Assembly: GCA_035707965.1 (NCBI GenBank)
Contig: DASSTJ010000176.1
Coordinates: forward strand, 1 to 52,770
Direction of reading: 5' to 3'
Length of the DNA stretch: 52,770 nucleotides
From: DASSTJ01 sp035707965
GTDB lineage: Bacteria; Actinomycetota; Actinomycetes; Actinomycetales; Angustibacteraceae
Shown here: one piece after another, positions 8,169 through 16,839 of the stretch
Position numbering within the stretch: position 1 is the first letter of the stretch
Layout: each line of letters starts with the position of its first letter
Made by a program: the position numbers and the translations under genes
Notes under the pieces: generated by a model
Databases searched by the model: none
Told to the model about the DNA's origin: nothing
What the model saw: only the letters and a program-made list of their open reading frames with translations

Positions 8169-8387
8169 TCAGCGTGCTGCGGCCACACGCGTCGGCGTCT
8201 CTGCCAGGCGCGCCCATGCCTGCACCGCCCGCCGGTCCGCGCGCAACGCCTTGCGGTGCGCTGCCTCGGCCCCGTGCAGCGCCCGGCGCAGTCGTCGTCC
8301 GGCTCGCCCCACGCGCACGTAGCCTGCCGTCCGCAGCCGATCGGCCTCGATCGTGCGCAGCAGCCTCTCGTCGTAGGCACCGATCAT
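8169..8387 (-). CDS. Small Arg/Ala-rich protein of the padR operon
   Basis: I do not recognise a family. The 72-residue product is basic and helical, beginning MIGAYDERLLRTIEADRLRT and rich in Arg, Ala and His, with no membrane segment. The ATG overlaps the padR stop (ATGA at 8384-8387) and has a GGAGGA site inside the end of padR, so it is translationally coupled. It is the last gene of the DUF4097-padR operon and the large hairpin at 8089-8150 follows. A nucleic-acid-binding or structural partner role is possible but unproven. Confidence 0.7.
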   Translation of the reverse strand: MIGAYDERLLRTIEADRLRTAGYVRVGRAGRRLRRALHGAEAAHRKALRADRRAVQAWARLAETPTRVAAAR

Positions 8388-9187
8388 GGCCTGTCCTCCG
8401 GTCGCCCCTCGTCGTGCCGGTCGTCGTGCCTGTCTTCGCTCTGGTCGTGGCGGGTCTGGTCGTGGCGGGTCTGGTCGTCGCGGTCCTGGGTGCGGACGTC
8501 CGTGTCCTGCTTGACGACGTCCTTGCTCTGCCACTGGTCCCGGACGTCCTTGAGGGCGCGCTCGATGCTCAGCAGGGCGTCGTCGAGCGTCTCGCGCACC
8601 TGCGCGACGGTGTGCTCGTCGACCCCGCTGCTGCGCACCACCTTGCGTGCCTCGTCGCGGAACCGCTGGATCAGCCGCTCCACGTCGCGTCCGGCGCCCC
8701 GCCCCGACCATGGGGGTTCGTCGCCCCAGGGGAAGCCCGAGGACTCGTGGCGGTCGCCACGGTCCCGGCTGCTGTCCCGCTCGCTGTCCCGGGCGTGCAG
8801 CCGTGCCTCCTTGGCGGCGGCCTTGAGCTCGGCGCGCAGGTCCCGGGCGCTGCCGTGGACCTCGGCGCGCACCTGCTCGGCCATGCGCCGCACCGACCGC
8901 GTCAGCTCCTCCTCCAGCTCGTGGACGTCGGAGCGTCGGCTGGCGAGCTCGGCTCGGCCGGCGTCGGTGATGCGGTACACGGCCTTGCGCCCCTCGTCGG
9001 AGCGCACGACCAGCCCCTCCTCCTCGAGCCGCGCGAGTCGCGGGTAGATCGTGCCGGCGCTGGGCGAGTACATGCCCTCGAACCGTTCCTCCAGCGCGCG
9101 GATGACCTCGTACCCGTGACGCGGAGCCTCGTCGAGCAGCGCCAGCAGGTAGAGACGCAGCTGACCGTGGGCGAAGACCGGGCTCAT
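8384..9187 (-). CDS. PadR-family transcriptional regulator with long disordered tail
   Basis: Residues about 8-83 form a PadR winged helix (LRLYLLALLDEAPRHGYEVIRALEE, SAGTIYPRLARLEEEGLV, KAVYRITDAG). PadR proteins are usually repressors that sense small ligands. A charged helical part (about 90-135) may act in dimerisation. The rest is low-complexity, rich in Asp, Arg, His and Gln, with repeats of DQTRH near the C-terminus encoded by 15-bp tandem repeats (about 8437-8475). At 267 residues it is longer than typical PadR proteins. The ATG overlaps the DUF4097 stop. Candidate binding sites lie in front of the operon (10064-10074 and 10090-10100). Confidence 0.9.
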   Translation of the reverse strand: MSPVFAHGQLRLYLLALLDEAPRHGYEVIRALEERFEGMYSPSAGTIYPRLARLEEEGLVVRSDEGRKAVYRITDAGRAELASRRSDVHELEEELTRSVRRMAEQVRAEVHGSARDLRAELKAAAKEARLHARDSERDSSRDRGDRHESSGFPWGDEPPWSGRGAGRDVERLIQRFRDEARKVVRSSGVDEHTVAQVRETLDDALLSIERALKDVRDQWQSKDVVKQDTDVRTQDRDDQTRHDQTRHDQSEDRHDDRHDEGRPEDRP

Positions 9188-10032
9188 GACGTGGTCTTCG
9201 TCAGGTTGGGGCCGGACGCCGCCGCGCGCAGGAGCGTCACGTCGCCGCTCACGGACTTCGCGCTGATGCGCACCGCCTCGTCACCCTCGCGCAGCTCGCC
9301 GGCCCGGTTGCCAGGGGGACCGCTCGCGATCCGTCGTCCGTCGGCGACGACGTTGCCGGAGACGCTCTTGGCGTCGAACCGGAAGCCCGAGTCGGCTGGG
9401 ATGCGCACCGTCAGGTCGCCGGAGACGCTCTTCAGCGCGATGCGGCGCGCGGGCCGGTCGAGGTCGACGGCGAGCGACCCGGACACCGTCTTGACGTCCA
9501 GGTCGTCGAGCTCGACGGCCTGCACCGTGAGCGAGCCGCTGACCGTCTCGCCGGAGAGCGACCCGTGCTGGTCTCGGACGTCGATCTGACCCGACAGCGT
9601 GCGGGCGCCCACGGTGCCGTGCACCCCGTCGAGGACGAGCGAACCCGACACCGTGCGCACGCTGGCTGGCGCGTGCACGCCGGCCACCAGGCCGTCGGCG
9701 CTCACCGTTCCGACCTGCACCGTCGTGCCCCGGGGGACGGCGATGCTGAGGTCGGCGGAGTCCTCGCCCCGGGCGAAGCCTCGGATGCCCTCGAGGATGT
9801 TGTCCCAGCGCACCTGGGGGTGCCGCACGACCAGGCTGCCCCGGTCCCAGAGGACCTCCAGCTCGCGGCCCCGCACGCGGTGCACCTCGACCCGGGCCTC
9901 GTCCTCGTCGTGGGCGACGACGTCGATGCGGCCGGCGACGAGTGCGACGCGCAGCTCGTGCACGGTCTCGTCAGGCCCGCCGACCTCGATCACCTTGGGG
10001 CCCGACACGCCCCACTTCTCGCTGCTCGTCAT
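9184..10032 (-). CDS. DUF4097 beta-strand-repeat protein
   Basis: The 282-residue protein consists of repeated beta units with the recurring motif VSG (RTVSGSL, KTVSGSLAV, KSVSGDLTV, KSVSGNVV, KSVSGDVTL), which defines the DUF4097/DUF4098 beta-solenoid family. There is no signal peptide or membrane helix, so it is probably cytoplasmic. Members are often encoded beside PadR regulators, as here, and may act as an assembly or sensing partner. No biochemical activity is known to me. The ATG at 10032 starts the operon; its promoter region holds two GATATATCGCG sites. Confidence 0.88.
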   Translation of the reverse strand: MTSSEKWGVSGPKVIEVGGPDETVHELRVALVAGRIDVVAHDEDEARVEVHRVRGRELEVLWDRGSLVVRHPQVRWDNILEGIRGFARGEDSADLSIAVPRGTTVQVGTVSADGLVAGVHAPASVRTVSGSLVLDGVHGTVGARTLSGQIDVRDQHGSLSGETVSGSLTVQAVELDDLDVKTVSGSLAVDLDRPARRIALKSVSGDLTVRIPADSGFRFDAKSVSGNVVADGRRIASGPPGNRAGELREGDEAVRISAKSVSGDVTLLRAAASGPNLTKTTS

Positions 10033-10063
10033 GGCTGCACCGTCTCTCAGGAGGGTCGGTCAC

Positions 10064-10100
10064 GATATATCGCGTCCGTTCGAGAACAAGATATATCGCG
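10064..10100 (-). promoter_or_regulatory. Candidate PadR operators over the operon promoter
   Basis: GATATATCGCG occurs at 10064-10074 and again at 10090-10100, 26 bases apart. The first lies within the palindrome CGATATATCG. Read leftward, TTGTTC (10089-10084) and TATCGT 16 bases later form a possible promoter, so the downstream copy overlaps the -10 box. Autorepression by the encoded PadR is inferred. Confidence 0.6.
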
Positions 10101-10154
10101 AGTTGCCACGACATGCAAGAGCTTCAGAGCACCCGTCTGCGCGCACTTCGTGCA

Positions 10155-10192
10155 CCTGGTGTACGCCTCACGCCCCGCAGGCGTACCCCAAG
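10155..10192. terminator. Hairpin after the SGNH hydrolase gene
   Basis: Perfect 8-bp arms GTACGCCT (10161-10168) and AGGCGTAC (10179-10186), extended by further pairs with one mismatch, lie between the hydrolase stop at 10257 and the DUF4097 operon promoter. It is likely a terminator for the leftward transcript. Confidence 0.55.
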
Positions 10193-10256
10193 GGCAGGAA
10201 GCGCGATATCGCGGCGCGGGGCTGTGTCGGCATGGTGCGGAACGAGGTGGTCCCGC

Positions 10257-10892
10257 TCAGTCGGTGGGGACGCCGAGCCAGGCTCCCCAGCCGCCGTGCA
10301 GCACCAGCCACGCCAGGAGCCCGTAGCCAGCCTGGCCAGGGTGCATGCCGTCGCCGGGACCGAGGTCGGCGAACCACTGGGCGTGCCCGAGCAGAGGCGT
10401 GAAGCAGTCGACGAAGCGCACGGAACGGCGCTCGCAGACGTCGCGCTCCGCGTCGACGACGGGTCGCAGCGCCTCGTTCGCCGCGGGGTGGAGCATCGGG
10501 GGCGGCCCGACGACGAACGGCTGGAGCCCGAGCGCCACGGCCTCGTCGACCACGTTGGCCAGGTTGAGACGCGTGCGCGCGAGGGAGATGCCCTGCCCGA
10601 CGTCGTTGGAGCCGACCGCGAGTACCAGGCGGTTGTCGGTGCCCTCCTGCCAGCGCCGGCCCGTCTCCTCGCGCCAGCGCGCCAGGACGCCGGCCGTCGA
10701 GTCGCCGCGCACACCGAGCTGGTGCACCGTCAGGTCGAGCCCGTCTCTCGGCGTGCGGGCGACGACACGGCCCACCCAGCCGAGCGCCTTCGGGTCGCCG
10801 TACCCGGTGACGTAGGAGTCACCGACGACGCAGAGCCGCACGTCGCGGACGCCGGTCGTGGACCCGGGGCCGGGTTGCTCGTCGACGGTCAC
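10257..10892 (-). CDS. SGNH/GDSL hydrolase
   Basis: The 211-residue protein has the four SGNH blocks: VVGDSYVTGYGD with nucleophile Ser26, Gly near residue 60 in LGVRGDS, GSND with Asn96, and DGMHP with Asp181 and His184. Such enzymes cleave ester bonds in lipids, acylated sugars or acyl-CoA. There is no signal peptide, so it probably acts in the cytoplasm. The GTG overlaps the preceding small gene (GTGA at 10889-10892), suggesting coupling. The substrate is not readable. Confidence 0.9.
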   Translation of the reverse strand: MTVDEQPGPGSTTGVRDVRLCVVGDSYVTGYGDPKALGWVGRVVARTPRDGLDLTVHQLGVRGDSTAGVLARWREETGRRWQEGTDNRLVLAVGSNDVGQGISLARTRLNLANVVDEAVALGLQPFVVGPPPMLHPAANEALRPVVDAERDVCERRSVRFVDCFTPLLGHAQWFADLGPGDGMHPGQAGYGLLAWLVLHGGWGAWLGVPTD

Positions 10893-11062
10893 TCGTCGTC
10901 GTCCAGCCGTGCCAGCCAGGTCGCCAGCCGCTCGACCGGGATCTCGAACTCCGGGTTGAGGTCGACGAACTCAGCGAGGCGCGCGGACAGCCAGGCCAGT
11001 GACACGTGCTCGTCGCCTCGGCGGGCCTCCAGCTCCTCGATGCCGCGGTCGGTGAAGTACAC
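10889..11062 (-). CDS. Small acidic protein (DUF6104-like)
   Basis: The 57-residue product starts at GTG with YFTDRGIEELEARRGDE and contains AWLSARLAEFVDLNPEFE and LATWLARLDDDE. This pattern matches a small actinobacterial family of unknown function (DUF6104). The start at 11062 gives the family N-terminus; the open frame to 11170 would run into kgd. It lies 10 bases downstream of kgd and overlaps the SGNH gene, so it is probably cotranscribed with both. Confidence 0.8.
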   Translation of the reverse strand: MYFTDRGIEELEARRGDEHVSLAWLSARLAEFVDLNPEFEIPVERLATWLARLDDDE

Positions 11063-11072
11063 GCGCCGAACC

Positions 11073-14000
11073 CTAGTGGTCCATGGCCTTTGCGAGCAGC
11101 GTCTCCAGCTCGTGCTCGTGCCGCTTGGCGGAGCCGGTGGCCGGGGACGCCGAAGCCGGGCGCGAGGCACGGTGGAGCCTGCGGTCGCCCAGGTGCTCCG
11201 GGAGGTTGAGTGCCATGAAGGGCCACGGACCCTGGTTGGCGGGCTCTTGCTGCGCCCACACGATCTCGGCGTCGCCGAAGCGGTCCAGCTCGGCGAGGAT
11301 CTGCTCCACCGGCAGCGGAGCGAGCTGCTCGACGCGCACGATCGCCACGGTCTCGTCCTGGTTCTTCGCGCGTCGCGCCAGCAGGTCGTAGTAGATCTTG
11401 TCGGAGCAGAGCACCACCCGCTGGACCTTCGCCGGGTCGACGGTGCTGTCGGGGATCACCGGCTGGAACGTGCCCTGGGTGAAGTCCTCCACCGCGCTCG
11501 TCGCGCCCTTGAGGCGCAGCATCGACTTCGGCGTGAAGACGATGAGCGGACGACGGGGGCGGGCGTACGCCTGGCGGCGCAGCAGGTGGAAGTAGGACGC
11601 GGGCGTGCTGGGCATCGCGATCGTCATGTTGTTCTCGGCGAACATCGTGAGGAACCGCTCGATGCGCGCCGACGAGTGGTCCGGGCCTTGGCCCTCGTAC
11701 CCGTGCGGCAGGAGGAGCACGACGGACGAGTGCTGGCCCCACTTCTGCTCACCGCTGGAGATGAACTCGTCGATGATGCTCTGGGCGCCGTTCGCGAAGT
11801 CGCCGAACTGGGCCTCCCAGAGCACGAGCGCGTCCGGCCGCTCCACCGAGTACCCGTACTCGAAGCCCATGGCGGCGTACTCGGACAGCAAGGAGTCGTA
11901 CACCCAGAACCGCGCCTGGTCGTCGCTCAGGTAGAGCAGCGGCGTCCACTCCTCGCCGGTGCGCCTGTCGATGAGCACCGAGTGCCGCTGCACGAACGTG
12001 CCCCGGCGCGTGTCCTGGCCGGCGAGCCGAACCGGCGTCTGCTCCATCAGCAGGGTGCCGAAGGCGAGCAGCTCGCCCATGGCCCAGTCGATGTTGCCGT
12101 CGGTCGTCATCTGCGTGCGACGCTGCAGGAGCTGCGCGAGCTTGGGGTGCACCTCGAAGCCCTGCGGCACCTCGGCGAACTTCTTGCCGATGTGGGTGAG
12201 CACGTCCTGGCTGACCGCGGTGTCGCGCGGCAGCACCGGCTTGGCGCCCTCGCGCTGCGCCTCCGGCTTCTCCAGGCCGCCAGAGCCGCTGCCCGACCGC
12301 GCCGCCTCGCGGGTCTCGGTGAAGACGCGCTCCAGCTGCTGCTGGTAGTCGCGCAGGGCGGCCTCCGCCTCCTCGACCGTGATGTCGCCGCGGCCGATGA
12401 GCGCCTCGTTGTACAGCTTGCGGACGCTGCGCTTGTTCTCGATCAGGCGGTACATCAGCGGCTGGGTCATCGACGGGTCGTCGCCCTCGTTGTGACCACG
12501 GCGGCGGTAGCACACCATGTCGATGACGACGTCCTTGTTGAACTCCTGCCGGAACTCGAAGGCCAGCTCGGCCACGCGCACGCACGCCTCGGGGTCGTCG
12601 CCGTTCACGTGGAAGATGGGCGCCTGGATCATCCGGGCGACGTCCGTGGAGTAGAAGGACGAGCGTGACGCCGACGGCGCGGTCGTGAAGCCCACCTGGT
12701 TGTTGATGACCAGGTGGATGGTGCCGCCGGTGCGGTAGCCCCGCAGCTGCGAGAGGTTCAGCGTCTCGGCCACGACGCCCTGCCCGGCGAACGCCGCGTC
12801 GCCGTGGATCAGCACCGGCAGCACCGTGAAGGCGTCCCCACCCAGGTCGAGCCGGTCCTGCTTGGCGCGCACGATGCCCTCGAGCACCGGGTCGACGGCT
12901 TCCAGGTGGCTCGGGTTCGCGGCCAGGTACACCTTGGTCTGCTCGCCGGCCTCGGAGGTGAACGTGCCCTCGGTGCCGAGGTGGTACTTCACGTCGCCCG
13001 AGCCCTGGACGCTGTTCGGGTCCTGAGTGCCCTCGAACTCGCGGAAGATCTGCGCGTACGACTTGCCCGCCAGGTTGGCGAGCACGTTGAGGCGCCCGCG
13101 GTGGGGCATGCCGATGCAGACCTCGTCGAGGTCGGCGCCGGCCGCGCGGCACAGGATGCGGTCGAGCAGCGCGATGGCGCTCTCGCCGCCCTCGAGGCTG
13201 AACCGCTTCTGCCCGACGAACTTCGTCTGCAGGAACGTCTCGAAGGCCTCGGCCGCGTTGAGCCGGCGCAGGATGCGCAGCTGCTCGTCGGGCGACGTCT
13301 TCTTGTACGGACGCTCGAGCTTGGCCTGGATCCAGGCGCGCTGCTCCGGGTCCTGGATGTGCATGTACTCGACGCCGACCGTGCGGCAGTAGGAATCGCG
13401 CAGCACGCCGAGGATCTTGCGCAGCTTCATCATCGGCTTGCCGCCGAAGCCACCGGTGGGGAACTCGCGCTCGAGGTCCCACAGGGTCAGGCCGTGGGTC
13501 GTCACGTCCAGGTCGGGGTGCCGCCGCTGGCGGTACTCGAGCGGGTCGGTATCCGCCATCAGGTGGCCGCGTACGCGGTAGGCGTGGATGAGCTCCTGCA
13601 CGCGCGCCGTCTTGCTGATGTCGTCGTCGTGGGTCGCGGAGATGTCCTGGACCCAGCGGACCGGCTCGTACGGGATGCGCAGCGAGCGGAAGATGCCGTC
13701 GTAGAACGCGTCCTCGCCGAGCAGCAGCTGGTGGATGCGGCGCAGGAAGTCACCGGACTGCGCGCCCTGGATCACGCGGTGGTCGTACGTCGACGTGAGC
13801 GTGATCGTCTTCGAGATCGCGTTGCGGTTCAGCGTCTCCTCGCTGGCGCCCTGCCAAGCGGCGGGGTACTCCAGCGCTCCGACGCCCACGATCGTGCCCT
13901 GGCCCGCCATCAGGCGAGCGATCGAGTGCTGGGTGCCGATCGTGCCCGGGTTCGTGAGGCTGATCGTCGTACCGGCGAAGTCGTCGGCCGTCAGCTGGTT

Positions 14001-14846
14001 GTCGCGCGCCCGCCGGACGACGTCCTCGTACGCGGTCCAGAACTGCGCGAAGTCCATCGCCTCGGCGCCCTTGATGCAGGGCACGAGCAGCTGGCGGGTG
14101 CCGTCCGGCTTGGCCAGGTCGATCGCGAGGCCCAGGTTGACGTGCTCCGGCTTGACCAGCACCGGCTTGCCGTCCTGCTCGGCGTACGCGTTGTTCATCT
14201 CGGGCATCGACGCGAGGGCCTGCACGAGTGCGAAGCCGATGACGTGGGTGAACGACACCTTGCCGCCGCGGCTGCGCGACAGGTGGTTGTTGAGCACGAT
14301 GCGGTTGTCGATGAGCAGCTTGGCGGGGACGGTGCGCACGCTCGTCGCGGTCGGCACGCCGAGGCTGATCTCCATGTTCTGCACGACGCGCGCAGCCGCC
14401 CGCTTGAGCGGCACGATCTCGGCGCCGGACGTCGGGGCCGGCGGTCCGCTGGGACGCGCTGGAGCCTGCGGTGCGGCAGCCTTGGCCGGGACCTGCGCGG
14501 CTGCGGCCGGGGCCTGCGCGGGGGAGGCCGGGGCCTGCGCGGGCGCGGCAGCGTGCTGGGCGGGTGCCGCGCCCGACGCCGTCGGCTGCTGGGGCGGCGC
14601 GACGGGCACGTCGGAGCGCGCGCCGTCGGCCACGCCCGGCGAGCGAGGTGCAGTCGTCGCCGGGCCGGACGGCACGGGCGCGCTGGACCCGCTGCCGTTG
14701 GCAGGCGTGTAGTCGGCGAAGAACTGCCACCAGGCCTTGTCGACCGAGTTCCTGTCCTCCTGGTACCTCTGGTAGAGCTCGTCCACGAGCCATTCGTTGG
14801 GCCCGAAGGCAGCCATCGGGTCGCTGCCGGGTGACTCCTGCGACAC
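11073..14846 (-). CDS. kgd: Multifunctional 2-oxoglutarate metabolism enzyme (E1o/E2-like fusion)
   Basis: This is the actinobacterial KGD/SucA fusion of the TCA cycle, using thiamine diphosphate to decarboxylate 2-oxoglutarate. The 1257 residues contain an N-terminal helix domain (NEWLVDELYQRYQED, 18-32), an Ala/Pro/Gln-rich linker (about 48-145) and a succinyltransferase-like E2 domain (about 146-380, catalytic His356 in TYDHRVIQ). The E1 part follows, with MPHRGRLNVL, GDAAFAGQGV and a transketolase-like C-terminal half. There is no lipoyl domain, as expected. The GTG at 14846 has an AGAGGC site; the longer open frame to 14987 is not needed. In related species GarA or OdhI inhibits this enzyme. 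Confidence 0.97.
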   Translation of the reverse strand: MSQESPGSDPMAAFGPNEWLVDELYQRYQEDRNSVDKAWWQFFADYTPANGSGSSAPVPSGPATTAPRSPGVADGARSDVPVAPPQQPTASGAAPAQHAAAPAQAPASPAQAPAAAAQVPAKAAAPQAPARPSGPPAPTSGAEIVPLKRAAARVVQNMEISLGVPTATSVRTVPAKLLIDNRIVLNNHLSRSRGGKVSFTHVIGFALVQALASMPEMNNAYAEQDGKPVLVKPEHVNLGLAIDLAKPDGTRQLLVPCIKGAEAMDFAQFWTAYEDVVRRARDNQLTADDFAGTTISLTNPGTIGTQHSIARLMAGQGTIVGVGALEYPAAWQGASEETLNRNAISKTITLTSTYDHRVIQGAQSGDFLRRIHQLLLGEDAFYDGIFRSLRIPYEPVRWVQDISATHDDDISKTARVQELIHAYRVRGHLMADTDPLEYRQRRHPDLDVTTHGLTLWDLEREFPTGGFGGKPMMKLRKILGVLRDSYCRTVGVEYMHIQDPEQRAWIQAKLERPYKKTSPDEQLRILRRLNAAEAFETFLQTKFVGQKRFSLEGGESAIALLDRILCRAAGADLDEVCIGMPHRGRLNVLANLAGKSYAQIFREFEGTQDPNSVQGSGDVKYHLGTEGTFTSEAGEQTKVYLAANPSHLEAVDPVLEGIVRAKQDRLDLGGDAFTVLPVLIHGDAAFAGQGVVAETLNLSQLRGYRTGGTIHLVINNQVGFTTAPSASRSSFYSTDVARMIQAPIFHVNGDDPEACVRVAELAFEFRQEFNKDVVIDMVCYRRRGHNEGDDPSMTQPLMYRLIENKRSVRKLYNEALIGRGDITVEEAEAALRDYQQQLERVFTETREAARSGSGSGGLEKPEAQREGAKPVLPRDTAVSQDVLTHIGKKFAEVPQGFEVHPKLAQLLQRRTQMTTDGNIDWAMGELLAFGTLLMEQTPVRLAGQDTRRGTFVQRHSVLIDRRTGEEWTPLLYLSDDQARFWVYDSLLSEYAAMGFEYGYSVERPDALVLWEAQFGDFANGAQSIIDEFISSGEQKWGQHSSVVLLLPHGYEGQGPDHSSARIERFLTMFAENNMTIAMPSTPASYFHLLRRQAYARPRRPLIVFTPKSMLRLKGATSAVEDFTQGTFQPVIPDSTVDPAKVQRVVLCSDKIYYDLLARRAKNQDETVAIVRVEQLAPLPVEQILAELDRFGDAEIVWAQQEPANQGPWPFMALNLPEHLGDRRLHRASRPASASPATGSAKRHEHELETLLAKAMDH

Positions 14847-14926
14847 GGCGGTATCGCCTCTTTCGTTGTCTGCTGCGTCTGCGGGTGATGCCGGACTCGA
14901 GCTCACGGGCAGTGAGGCCTCGCACC

Positions 14927-14932
14927 AGGCTA
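14927..14932 (-). promoter_or_regulatory. Possible -10 box of kgd
   Basis: Read leftward, TAGCCT at 14932-14927 would start transcription about 75 bases before the kgd start. No convincing -35 was found. Nothing else recognisable lies in 14847-15026. Confidence 0.3.
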
Positions 14933-15026
14933 GTCCTTCGCGCGCGCCCTCGCGCCTTCCGGCTCGCCTGCGTGGCGCACGTCTCAACGTCGTCGGCAGA
15001 AGCCCCGACAGGGCCGGCCGCGAGCG

Positions 15027-15809
15027 TCAGGCGATGTCGCGTCGTAGGGACAACCACCACCCGCAGCCGGCGATCACGGCGCTGTACGCGAGCAGCACGA
15101 GCACGCCGCCCCACCACGGCAGCAGCTCGTACCCGGTGAACCCCTCGACGACGGCGGTCGAGGCGTTGTTCGGCGTGAACTTCACGACCTCGTCGGCGTG
15201 CAGCGCGTGCAGGCCGAGGGACAGCAGCGTGTCGACGAGGTAGATGACGCCGACCGCGACCAGGATCGCTGCCACCTGGTTGCGCAGCAGCACGCCGAGG
15301 CTCACACCGATGACGCACCACACCATCACGCCGGGCACACCGAGCACGAGGGCTCGCAGCACCGACGCGTCGCCGAGCTGCGTGCCCGCACCGCGGATGG
15401 CGGCCACGATGCTGACGACGACCAGGGACACGAACTGCGTGACGACGGCGTAGACGGCGCCGAACACCCCACCCGCCAGCATCTTGGCGACCACGACACG
15501 TGCGCGCGACGGCGTGGCGAGGAAGGTCTGCGTCGCCGTGCGGTGGCGGTTGTCGGTGGCGCCGATGATCGTGCCCAGCACGGCGGCCAGGAGGTAGCCG
15601 GACTGGAAACCGCTCGACAGGGCGCTGCGGAATCCTTCGGAGGTGTCGAGAGCCGGCAGGGTGGGACCGCCCGGTCCGGTGTCGGTCCCGGCGAACGCCG
15701 CCAGGACCGCGGCGTTCAGGACGACGAGGAGCGCCAGCCCGATCAGCAGCCCCCACCAGAGGCGAGTCGTGCGGACCTTGAGCAGCTCGGCTCTCAGAGC
15801 ACGACTCAT
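15027..15809 (-). CDS. ABC-2 type transporter permease
   Basis: The 260-residue membrane protein starts MSRALRAELLKVRTTRLWWG, a common ABC-2 permease opening. It has about six hydrophobic segments, including one at residues 18-40 and a final pair near 215-250. It pairs with the ATPase encoded just upstream, whose stop overlaps this ATG. Such exporters often confer resistance to antimicrobial peptides or antibiotics, and control by an adjacent two-component system supports that role here. The substrate is unknown. Confidence 0.88.
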   Translation of the reverse strand: MSRALRAELLKVRTTRLWWGLLIGLALLVVLNAAVLAAFAGTDTGPGGPTLPALDTSEGFRSALSSGFQSGYLLAAVLGTIIGATDNRHRTATQTFLATPSRARVVVAKMLAGGVFGAVYAVVTQFVSLVVVSIVAAIRGAGTQLGDASVLRALVLGVPGVMVWCVIGVSLGVLLRNQVAAILVAVGVIYLVDTLLSLGLHALHADEVVKFTPNNASTAVVEGFTGYELLPWWGGVLVLLAYSAVIAGCGWWLSLRRDIA

Positions 15810-16837
15810 GACGCACCACCTGAGCGCTCGGTGCCCGCGACGACCGGCGTCGGGCTGGCTGCCGGAAGGTGCTGCGCCATCTCGCCGGCGCGTTCGGCCT
15901 CGCTCACCATGCGCAGGAAGGCCGTCTCGAGATCGTCCTCCGTGCGGGACAGCAGGTGGAGTCGGGCGCCGACAGCGTGCGCGACGTCACCGACCTCCTG
16001 CGGTGACGCGCCGCGCACCACCAGCCCGTCGGCGTCCCGCTCGACGACGAGCCCGGTGCGGGCGAGCGCAGGCTGCAGGACGTCGGCGTCTGGCGACCGG
16101 ACGAGCGTGCCGGGCTCGCCGGCCAGTCCTCGCAGCGGTCCGGTGTGCACCAGCCGGCCGCGGGCGATGATGACGACGTCGTCGACGGTCTGCTGCACCT
16201 CGCTCAGCACGTGGCTGCTGATGAGCACGGTGCGGCCCTCGGCGGCCAGGTGACGCAGGAACCCGCGGAGCCACGCGATGCCCTCGGGGTCGAGACCGTT
16301 GGCCGGCTCGTCGAGCAGCAGGACGCCGGGGTCCCCGAGCAGCGCCCCCGCCAGGCTGAGCCGCTGGCGCATGCCGAGCGAGAAGCCGCCCACCCGCCGG
16401 TCGGCAGCCTCCGCCAGCCCGACGAGGGACAGCACCTCGTCGCTGCGGCTGGTCGGGATGCCGCCGGCGACGCACACCCAGTGCAGGTGGTCGCGAGCGG
16501 TGCGGCCGGGGTGGAACGAGGATCCGTCGAGGCCGGCACCGACCTGCCTCAGTGGGTCGGCCAGCTCGGCGTAGTCGTGGCCGCCGATGGTGGCCGTGCC
16601 CGCGGTCGGGTGCACGAGGCCCAGCAGCATGCGCAGCGTCGTCGTCTTCCCGGCGCCGTTGGGGCCGAGGAAGCCGGTGACCCGGCCGCTCGAGACCGAG
16701 AAGGTCAGGTCGTCGACGGCGACCACCGCGCCGAACCGCTTGGAGAGCCCGCGGATGTCGATGCGGCGGTCGTCGTCGATCGGCGCGCGGTCGGTCGTCA
16801 CGGGCACCAGCCTGCCATCTCGCCGACGTGCGGCCAT
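15806..16837 (-). CDS. ABC transporter ATP-binding protein (exporter)
   Basis: This is the ATPase of the ABC-2 exporter. It has Walker A GPNGAGKTT (about 46-54), the signature FSLGMRQRL, Walker B LLLDEPANGLDP and the H-loop ISSHVL. The C-terminal ~110 residues form the regulatory extension usual in DrrA/NatA-type exporters. The ATG at 16837 begins two bases after the kinase stop and gives 343 residues. GTGs at 16807 and 16801 are reasonable alternatives, and the latter has a GGCAGG site in front. The gene is the third of four in the operon. Confidence 0.9.
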   Translation of the reverse strand: MAARRRDGRLVPVTTDRAPIDDDRRIDIRGLSKRFGAVVAVDDLTFSVSSGRVTGFLGPNGAGKTTTLRMLLGLVHPTAGTATIGGHDYAELADPLRQVGAGLDGSSFHPGRTARDHLHWVCVAGGIPTSRSDEVLSLVGLAEAADRRVGGFSLGMRQRLSLAGALLGDPGVLLLDEPANGLDPEGIAWLRGFLRHLAAEGRTVLISSHVLSEVQQTVDDVVIIARGRLVHTGPLRGLAGEPGTLVRSPDADVLQPALARTGLVVERDADGLVVRGASPQEVGDVAHAVGARLHLLSRTEDDLETAFLRMVSEAERAGEMAQHLPAASPTPVVAGTERSGGAS

Positions 16838-16839
16838 GC

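Noticed and set aside
10889..11170. 93-codon form of the DUF6104-like protein
   Set aside because: The extra 36 residues are encoded inside kgd and are Arg/Pro-rich; the GTG at 11062 gives the family N-terminus.
9942..12668. 908-codon rightward open frame
   Set aside because: It crosses four leftward genes with strong family motifs and two intergenic regions; its composition is that of an antisense shadow.
12714..14834. 706-codon open frame antisense to kgd
   Set aside because: High-GC genes keep an opposite frame free of stops. The translation is Arg/Ala/Val/Glu-biased without any family motif, and kgd is certain.
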